From Silvimonas sp. JCM 19000 (GTDB lineage: Bacteria > Pseudomonadota > Gammaproteobacteria > Burkholderiales > Chitinibacteraceae): a DNA stretch of 6,100 nucleotides. Made by a program: the position numbers and the translations under genes. Shown here in pieces: positions 1-6,100 of the stretch. The notes beneath the pieces were generated by a model that saw only the letters and a program-made list of their open reading frames with translations, was not told the DNA's origin and made no database searches. The stretch lies in contig BBFD01000245.1 of NCBI GenBank assembly GCA_001313065.1, forward strand, positions 1-6,100, in the 5' to 3' direction. Position 1 is the first letter of the stretch. Each line of letters opens with the position of its first letter.

Positions 1-357
1 GCACCACGCCCGCCGCCAGCAACCAAAAAAAGCGCAGCGCGCAGCGAACCGGCATTGAGTCTGGCACCGCTGTATGACACCGGCACGACAAGCGCACCCG
101 TCGCTGCGGCCGCCACTCCGGCGGCGCGCAATTTTGAAACGCATCCGGTCGGCAACGGCTATGCCGTGCAGGCTGGCGTGTTTCTGCACCAAGCCAATGC
201 CGACAAAATGCTGCGGCAACTGCAAAACGCTGGCGTCCCGGCTTATCTGGAAACGCGCGTGCAGATCGGTCCGTTCAAAACCAAAGCCGAAGCCGACGCT
301 GCGATCAAAAAGCTGCGTACCCTCGGCATTGAGCCGGTGGTACACACCGCAGATTGA
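1..357 (+). CDS. SPOR-domain protein, C-terminal part (5' end outside window)
   Basis: The frame is open from base 1 to a TGA at 355-357 (118 residues visible), so this is the tail of a longer gene. A TTG at 55 is an internal Leu codon, not a convincing start. Residues 1 to about 50 are a low-complexity Ala/Pro/Thr-rich linker. Residues about 52-116 form a SPOR domain: the opening YAVQAGVF, then NADKMLRQLQNAGV, then the typical second half VQIGPF (about 87-92) with a helix and LGIEPVV. SPOR domains bind glycan strands lacking stem peptides at the division septum, and family members (FtsN, DedD, DamX, RlpA) are usually membrane-anchored or periplasmic. The anchor would lie upstream, so the subfamily cannot be named. 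The gene converges on the rubredoxin reductase gene with only 18 bp between stops and no clear terminator. The domain call is firm; the specific role is not. Confidence 0.88.
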   Translation, partial: APRPPPATKKSAARSEPALSLAPLYDTGTTSAPVAAAATPAARNFETHPVGNGYAVQAGVFLHQANADKMLRQLQNAGVPAYLETRVQIGPFKTKAEADAAIKKLRTLGIEPVVHTAD

Positions 358-375
358 TGCTGGCGCGGGCGTCGA

Positions 376-1533
376 TTACGGCAGTACGGGCGGCAATTTC
401 GCACTCAAGATCTGACGTTGCTTGGTCGCCGCACCCAGCAAAGCAAAGCCGAGCAACTGGCCATCAGCGCCGACAAAGTGCGCCTCGACCGCGTCTTCTT
501 GCGCTTGCACTTGCCACTCGCCCAACGCGCCATGCGCGGGCGGTGCCACGATGGTGGCGCAAGCGGGCGTTTTCACCAGCACCGGCATAGCCGGATAAGC
601 CAGCGCCACATCATCCTTGCCGGCCAGTACCTGCGCCAGCGTGCGCGCGGCGTGCATCAGCGGCATCACATAAGGCAAGTGGATGGTTTCGACTTCGGCA
701 CAGTCACCCAACGCAAACACATTGGGATTGCTGGTGCGCAATTGACGATCCACCGCCACACCCTTGTTCACATGCAAGCCCGCCGCTTCGGCCAGCGCCG
801 TGTTCGGGTGCAGGCCGACGGCCGACAGCACGCGATCGCATTCAATCACTTCGCCACTGGATAAGGTCACGGCATACCCATTGCCGGATTTATTAACTGC
901 CTGCGCCGTGGTGTTCAGCACAAAACGCACGCCGGACTGGGTCAAGCGCGCGGCAAACCAGGCGCCAGCGACATCGGGCAGCAAGCCCGGCAATGGCCAT
1001 GCGCCCGCTTCGATTACCACCGGCGCAATCTCGCGCGCCAGCAAATCATTGGCGAATTCGCAACCGATCAGGCCGCCACCAATAATGGCGACGCGCTGGG
1101 CGCCTTCGAGTGCCTGCGCGAAGACCGCAAAGTCTTCAATATGATTGACCGACAATACTTCGTCAGCCGCATCACCCTGCAAGCGCAAACGCACCGGTTG
1201 CGCGCCAACAGCCAGCACCAGGTCGCGATACGGCTGCGCCTGGCCATCGGACAGCAACAGCACTTTGGAAGCCAGGTCGACACCCACCACTTCGGTGTCG
1301 GCGCGAATGATGGCATTCAGTTCTTCAGCCATTTTGGCCGCCGACTTCATGACCAGCGTTTCCACCGTCTTTTTTTTGCCGGCCAAGGCATTCGACAACA
1401 TAGGCTTGGAATAAAAGCCCGCCTTGTCGTTGGCGATGACAACCAACGGCGCGGTCGGGTCGAGCTTGCGAAATTCGCGCGCCAGGTTATAACCGGCCAG
1501 GCCCGCACCGATGATGACTACAGGGGATGCCAT
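376..1533 (-). CDS. rubB: Rubredoxin-NAD(+) reductase, FAD-dependent
   Basis: An intact 385-residue flavoprotein of the pyridine nucleotide-disulfide oxidoreductase fold, which passes electrons from NAD(P)H through FAD to rubredoxin in the cytoplasm. The N-terminal FAD-binding motif is GAGLAG (9-14). The NAD(P)-binding motif is GGGLIG (152-157), followed by CEFANDL. The FAD-closing motif ALGDCAE has its GD at 276-277. The stretches GLAGYNLARE, YSKPMLS, YVMPLM and VKTPAC, and the length, match Pseudomonas RubB (about 384 aa) as I remember it, so rubredoxin reductase fits better than a ferredoxin or nitrite reductase subunit. No redox-active Cys pair of the disulfide-reductase type is seen. The ATG at 1533 has GGAG at 1544-1547, about 10 nt upstream, a rather long spacing. 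An eight-A run at 1370-1377 encodes three Lys in frame. Rubredoxin itself is not in the window. Adjacency to oxyR suggests a role in oxidative stress, but that is inference; alkane oxidation is the classic alternative. Confidence 0.9.
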   Translation of the reverse strand: MASPVVIIGAGLAGYNLAREFRKLDPTAPLVVIANDKAGFYSKPMLSNALAGKKKTVETLVMKSAAKMAEELNAIIRADTEVVGVDLASKVLLLSDGQAQPYRDLVLAVGAQPVRLRLQGDAADEVLSVNHIEDFAVFAQALEGAQRVAIIGGGLIGCEFANDLLAREIAPVVIEAGAWPLPGLLPDVAGAWFAARLTQSGVRFVLNTTAQAVNKSGNGYAVTLSSGEVIECDRVLSAVGLHPNTALAEAAGLHVNKGVAVDRQLRTSNPNVFALGDCAEVETIHLPYVMPLMHAARTLAQVLAGKDDVALAYPAMPVLVKTPACATIVAPPAHGALGEWQVQAQEDAVEAHFVGADGQLLGFALLGAATKQRQILSAKLPPVLP

Positions 1534-1549
1534 AAAACATGTTCTCCAT

Positions 1550-1568
1550 GCGCGCCGCGCGGGCGCGC
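1550..1568 (-). promoter_or_regulatory. GC-rich hairpin abutting the rubB ribosome binding site
   Basis: On the plus strand GCGCGCC (1550-1556) and GGCGCGC (1562-1568) are perfect reverse complements around a 5-nt loop. In the minus-strand transcript the stem lies in the oxyR-rubB gap and ends two bases before the GGAG at 1547-1544. No U-run follows, so it is a poor intrinsic terminator. It could affect rubB translation or protect the oxyR 3' end. The pairing is seen; the function is inferred. Confidence 0.4.
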
Positions 1569-1609
1569 TTACTTATTGGTTTGCTTATCTATATAGAGCG
1601 AGCATCACA

Positions 1610-2549
1610 TCAGGCTGCAACCGGCTCTTCTTGCAGAAACTGCACGCCGGGCAGATCGCTGTTGAGGATCGCTTCCTGCACCGCCTCCACCGCCGCCAGT
1701 CGCGGAAAATTACGGCGCCACGCCAGCACCACCCGCCGCGTTGGCACGGGTTCGGCAAACGGCCGGATAGTCAGCAGCGACGAATCACCGGGCGAAATCG
1801 AGGTGACCGGCAGCACGGTCACGCCGATGCCGCCCGCCACCATATGCCGGATGGTGGTCAGCGACGAGCCTTGCAGCGTGCGTTGCAGGCTACCGGCAGG
1901 CAGGCTTTCGCGGTTCAGATCGGGACAGGTTTGCAAGACATGGTCACGGAAGCAATTGCCCGGCGACAGCAGCAGCACGTTCTCATCCGCCAGTTGTGCC
2001 GAATCGATCTGTTCAAACTTTTCCCAGACATGCCCTTTAGGCGTAGCAACCACAAACGGCTCGTCATAGATGGCCCGGGTGGCGATGCCGGGTTCATGAA
2101 ACGGCTCCGCCAGAATGGCCAGATCAATTTCGCCCTGCTTGAGCATTTCGGCCAGGCGGCCGGTGTAGTTTTCTTCCAGCAAGATCTGCATTTGCGGGGC
2201 GATTTCGCGCATTTGCGGAATCAGATGCGGCAACAGATAGGGCTGATGGTGTAGATAATGCCCAGCTTGAGCGGCCCGGCCAGCGGGTCTTTGCCCTGCT
2301 CGGCCAGTTGCTTGACCACCTGCACTTCTTCCAGCACACGTTGCGCTTGCTCGACCACCCGGTCACCGATGGGGGTGAGCGTTACTTCGCCTGCCGCACG
2401 CTCAAACAGGGTGACGCCGAGTTCGTCCTCCAGCTTTTTTTGACCGCCACCGACAAGGTCGGCTGCGATACAAAACAGCTATTGGCGGCTCGGCCAAAAT
2501 GGCGCTCGCGCGCCACGGCTACGATATATCTGAGTTCAGTTAAGGTCAT
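1610..2549 (-). CDS. oxyR: OxyR, peroxide-sensing LysR-type regulator (two frameshifts here)
   Basis: OxyR senses H2O2 through an intramolecular disulfide and activates catalase, peroxiredoxin and related genes. The ATG at 2549 opens MTLTELRYIVAVARERHFG, an N-terminal helix-turn-helix ending SQPTLSVAVKK. The frame breaks in a seven-base A/T run (2435-2441). It resumes as LEDELGVTLFER and runs through KDPLAGPLKLGIIYTIS, then breaks again at 2240-2242, where one base is missing. It resumes as YLLPHLIPQM and continues to the TGA at 1612-1610. The effector domain has the redox motif CFRDHVLQTC: codons at 1952-1954 and 1925-1927 give Cys residues nine apart, matching E. coli Cys199/Cys208. EGSSL-like, MVAGGIGVTVLP and DLPGV motifs follow. 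The repaired product is about 312-313 aa, normal for OxyR. The start overlaps the dsbB stop (ATGA). Conservation on both sides of each break suggests sequencing error, but a true pseudogene is possible. Confidence 0.9.
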
Positions 2550-3037
2550 TTACGCTTTCCCTGGCATTTCCAGACCAGCCATGCTCCGACGGTCAACGCT
2601 ACAAACAACACAAAGGTCCAGCACGGCAGGCTCAGACCCAGAAATTTCCAGTCTATAACCGCGCATTCACCGTGCCCCACCAACACCGAACGGAATACCT
2701 GCAGCCACGGCTGCTTTTGCAGCATCACTTCCAGGCCGGGGCCGCACGAGGCCAACTGGCTGGTATCCATAAAATACTGGATATAGATATGCCGCCCGGC
2801 CACGCCCATCCCGGACAGGCCCACCAGCGTCAGCACCACCGGCCAGAAGCGGCTGGCGCGCACGGGAAACACAGCGGCCAGCAAAGACAGCACGCCAAAG
2901 GCAATAACCACAATGCGCTGAAAGATGCACAAGGGGCACGGACTGACAAATTCGTAATATTGCTCATACAGTGCAAACGCCATACTGCCTGCACACACCA
3001 ACGCCAATCCCAGAAAACCGAGCCGCCACTTGACCAT
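2546..3037 (-). CDS. dsbB: Disulfide bond formation protein B
   Basis: Inner-membrane quinone reductase that reoxidises DsbA and passes the electrons to ubiquinone or menaquinone. The product is 163 residues, normal for the family. There are four hydrophobic segments (about 6-24, 39-57, 64-82 and 135-156). The first periplasmic loop carries CPLC (Cys34, Cys37), followed by IFQR with the conserved quinone-site Arg41. The second loop carries Cys98 and Cys125, between SCGPGLEVML and GHGEC. Both essential Cys pairs are therefore present. I chose the ATG at 3037 because AGGTGG sits 5 nt upstream; a GTG at 3046 would add MAD but lies inside that AGGTGG. The C-terminus is short and basic (KRK). The TGA at 2548-2546 overlaps the oxyR ATG, implying one transcript. 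The upstream leader has a TACAAT box and inverted repeats. dsbA is not in the window. Confidence 0.95.
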   Translation of the reverse strand: MVKWRLGFLGLALVCAGSMAFALYEQYYEFVSPCPLCIFQRIVVIAFGVLSLLAAVFPVRASRFWPVVLTLVGLSGMGVAGRHIYIQYFMDTSQLASCGPGLEVMLQKQPWLQVFRSVLVGHGECAVIDWKFLGLSLPCWTFVLFVALTVGAWLVWKCQGKRK

Positions 3038-3042
3038 GTCTG

Positions 3043-3048
3043 CCACCT
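3043..3048 (-). promoter_or_regulatory. dsbB ribosome binding site deciding the start
   Basis: The minus strand reads AGGTGG, then five bases, then the ATG at 3037. The alternative GTG (3046-3044) overlaps this site and has no purine-rich stretch of its own upstream, so the ATG is preferred. Confidence 0.6.
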
Positions 3049-3071
3049 GTTGATTTATTGGATGTTATATC

Positions 3072-3095
3072 GCGATTGTTTTTTTTATCAATCGC
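3072..3095 (-). promoter_or_regulatory. Inverted repeat with A/T loop in the dsbB leader
   Basis: GCGATTG (3072-3078) and CAATCGC (3089-3095) are perfect 7-bp arms around a 10-base loop made of eight T plus AT on the plus strand. It lies just downstream of the candidate -10 box at 3097-3102, where transcription would start, and upstream of the dsbB start. That position suits an operator or a leader hairpin. Read on the plus strand the T-run lies in the loop, so it is not a standard terminator. Confidence 0.4.
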
Positions 3096-3096
3096 C

Positions 3097-3102
3097 ATTG
3101 TA
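3097..3102 (-). promoter_or_regulatory. Candidate -10 box for dsbB-oxyR
   Basis: The minus strand reads TACAAT about 60 nt upstream of the dsbB ATG, one base off the sigma-70 consensus TATAAT. No good -35 hexamer is visible at 16-18 bp; the best-placed hexamer is TTCCGC. Either an activator is needed or the box is fortuitous. Confidence 0.35.
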
Positions 3103-3103
3103 A

Positions 3104-3117
3104 GTGCCGCGCGGCAC
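3104..3117. promoter_or_regulatory. Perfect 14-bp palindrome upstream of the dsbB -10 box
   Basis: GTGCCGC (3104-3110) is followed directly by its reverse complement GCGGCAC (3111-3117). With no loop it suits a dimeric protein binding site better than an RNA hairpin. It falls in the spacer just upstream of the TACAAT box, a usual operator position. It does not resemble the ATAG-type OxyR half-sites, so OxyR autoregulation is not indicated here. Confidence 0.35.
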
Positions 3118-3153
3118 GAGCGGAAGACTGACCCAGGCTCAAATTGTTCCTGA

Positions 3154-3180
3154 TCCGCTTTGTCTTGACTTCAAAGCGGA
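3154..3180 (-). terminator. Hairpin overlapping the end of the patatin-like gene
   Basis: TCCGCTTTG (3154-3162) and CAAAGCGGA (3172-3180) are perfect 9-bp arms with a 9-base loop. In the minus-strand transcript the 5' arm contains the last codons, and the TGA (3173-3171) lies at the arm-loop border. No U-run follows, so it is either a weak or factor-dependent terminator or a 3'-end stabilising stem. It separates the phospholipase gene from the dsbB promoter region. Confidence 0.45.
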
Positions 3181-4372
3181 CGCTGGAGCGCCAATAGCCA
3201 AAAAAATTCACACAACGCCTGCCGCTGCGCCATGGCGTCACGGTAGCCCAGGCGGATCAGTTGTCGCACATAGTCATGATGGAATAACAGATAGCTGGCC
3301 AGAACCGAGCCATTGCGGCGGAATGCGCCCAGCCCACCCAACATAAAGCGCAAGCCAGGCGGAAAGGTTTTGCGGTGCGGCATCGCCAGTTTTTTTCCAG
3401 CGGGCGCGACGGCGCGATGGTCAAAACCTGCAGCGGGTGCAGATCGGTTTGCTGCGTCGCGACTGTTTCAGCCGATAACAAACCCAGCGTGCGATTGACG
3501 CGCTGTACCCGTTCAAGGTCAGTTTCCATCGCATCCAGAAACACGCTATTCAACAAGTGCCCCGCCACTTGTGCCAGCGAGGGATAGTCCTGCACTTTTT
3601 TTTCGCGCGGCGGCAGTTCGCGCTGGGGTGCCACACCGATTACCAGGATGCGTTGCGCACCCAGGTGGATGGCCGGGCTGATGGGCGCGATTTGCCGCAC
3701 CGAACCATCGCCAAAGTATTCGCGATGCAAACGCACGGCGGGGAACACCAGCGGGATGGCGCTGGATGCCATCAGATGATCCAGCTCGATATTCTCGCGC
3801 ACGCCCAGACGCGAGGCGCGCTGCCAGTTGCTGTGGCAATCCGCGCCTTCAAAAAAAAGCTGACTGACTGGCCCGAGGTATAGCCGGAAACGGTAATCGA
3901 CAGCGCGGACAAATCGCCGCGCGCGACGGCGGCGCGGATGCGGGAAAATCCACCAGCGCGGCCAGCATTTGCCGTAGCGGCTGGTTGTCGAGCAATGAGC
4001 GCGGGTTGTGCCGCCCCAAGCCACCCAGCAATAAAGAACTGGCCCAGTGCAGCGCACTTTTGGCGAGCGCCCCTGCGCTGGCGTAATAAACCTGATCCGG
4101 TGTCAGCCGCAGCCAGGAGTTGCCAGATGCCGTACCGCGCCATGAAAATCATCCGCCCGCGCTGCCAAAGCCGCCGCGTTGATCGCGCCGGCCGAAGTGC
4201 CGCAAATAATGGGAAAAGGGTTGCCGCTGCCCGCCGGCCACAGCCGCGCAATGGCCAGCAACACGCCGACTTGATAGGCAGCACGGGCGCCCCCGCCAGA
4301 CAAGATCAACGCAGCGGGATGGGGCGAAGCGGACGCCGGCGCTGGCGCGTCGGGCGATGCGGAATGCGGCAT
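3171..4372 (-). CDS. Patatin-like phospholipase (four frameshifts here)
   Basis: A serine acyl hydrolase of the patatin family (RssA-like group), about 401 aa when repaired. The first 20 residues are Ala/Pro/Ser-rich. The oxyanion motif SGGGARAAYQ (25-34) is followed by the nucleophile elbow GTSAG (Ser60). The dyad partner lies in FGDGSVRQ, with its Asp codon at 3707-3709 (about residue 223). Conserved stretches run in order through different frames: LLLGGLGRHNPRSLLDN, RIRAAVARGDLSALSIT, SGYTSGQSVSFF, IPLVFPAVRLHREYF, then the C-terminal LASYLLFHHDYVRQLIRLGY. Breaks lie at about 4113-4121, at about 3952-3958, in the eight-base A run 3851-3858 and in the seven-base T run 3390-3396; each acts as one missing base. 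The ATG at 4372 precedes the conserved core by a normal distance; an upstream ATG at 4474 has no ribosome site and would cross a candidate TATGAT box at 4429-4424. Lipid substrate and localisation are unknown. Sequencing error is more likely than real decay. Confidence 0.85.
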
Positions 4373-4493
4373 GCAGAGGGACTCGCTGTTGTTCTTGTAA
4401 TAAGGATGATCTGAACACTCTGCATCATAGGCATTAAAACCCGCCGATCCAGTGACGCCGACCGCCACACCCATCAGTTAGCGCTAGACATGA

Positions 4494-6025
<1,532 letters not shown>

Positions 6026-6030
6026 AACGC

Positions 6031-6059
6031 ACCACCCATAGGGTGGGTCGAGACCCACC
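6031..6059. repeat. REP-like palindrome downstream of guaB
   Basis: GGTGGGTC (6042-6049) and GACCCACC (6052-6059) are perfect 8-bp arms with two bases between, realistically a 7-bp stem with a CGAG tetraloop. Just upstream CCACCC (6032-6037) can pair with GGGTGG (6041-6046), so two mutually exclusive stems exist. The ATAGGGTGGGT...ACCCACCATTC layout resembles dispersed extragenic palindromes I recall from several proteobacteria. No T-run follows, so a simple intrinsic terminator is not supported. The last 40 bases (6061-6100) hold nothing I can call. Confidence 0.5.
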
Positions 6060-6100
6060 ATTCAAAGCCGCAGAAAAGTACATATTGATGTGCTTCTCGT

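Noticed and set aside
1580..1610. OxyR binding site in the oxyR-rubB gap
   Set aside because: ATAG and CTAT overlap in one palindrome instead of being spaced by seven bases over four half-sites.
1511..2254. Open frame of 247 codons on the plus strand opposite oxyR
   Set aside because: Its translation is Arg/His/Gln-rich with no domain I recognise, and it is antisense to the clearly conserved OxyR effector domain.
4373..4474. Longer N-terminus for the patatin-like protein from an ATG at 4474
   Set aside because: No ribosome binding site precedes it, the extra residues resemble no family feature, and the likely promoter TATGAT at 4429-4424 would lie inside it.
6072..6097. Imperfect inverted repeat in the tail (GTACAT with ATGTGC)
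   Set aside because: Only a short stem with a wobble and mismatches; the window ends before context can help.

Overview
The window is an ordinary piece of chromosome from a Gram-negative, most likely a betaproteobacterium. The OxyR and DsbB sequences look betaproteobacterial to me; a Neisseriales-like lineage is possible but I cannot fix it. The sequence is moderately GC-rich and gene-dense. I see no mobile element, CRISPR array, tRNA, rRNA or phage gene, and no convincing undescribed system.

Layout: (1) 1-357, plus strand, the 3' end of a SPOR-domain (peptidoglycan-binding) protein. (2) 376-1533, minus, an intact rubredoxin-NAD(+) reductase (rubB-like). (3) 1610-2549, minus, oxyR, the peroxide-sensing LysR-type regulator, with two frame breaks. 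(4) 2546-3037, minus, an intact dsbB, whose TGA stop overlaps the oxyR ATG by 4 bp. (5) 3038-3170, a dsbB leader/promoter region with stacked inverted repeats. (6) 3171-4372, minus, a patatin-like phospholipase with four frame breaks. (7) 4373-4559, a divergent promoter region. (8) 4560-6025, plus, guaB (IMP dehydrogenase) with one frame break. (9) 6026-6100, a GGTGGGTC/GACCCACC palindrome and a short tail.

How the genes fit: the minus-strand block dsbB-oxyR-rubB is a small redox neighbourhood. It combines inner-membrane reoxidation of the disulfide catalyst, cytoplasmic peroxide sensing and an electron donor for rubredoxin. dsbB and oxyR look translationally coupled. rubB follows 76 bp after oxyR, with a GC hairpin touching its ribosome binding site. 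The patatin-like gene and guaB are divergent and functionally unrelated.

The most important caveat is sequence quality. Seven frame breaks fall in three genes. All have the same phase (one base missing, or equivalently two extra), three lie in A/T runs of 7-8, and one breaks the housekeeping gene guaB. Both sides of every break keep strong family similarity. The simplest reading is systematic single-base under-calling in a draft sequence, not real pseudogenes, so the three genes are annotated as full-length with frameshifts.
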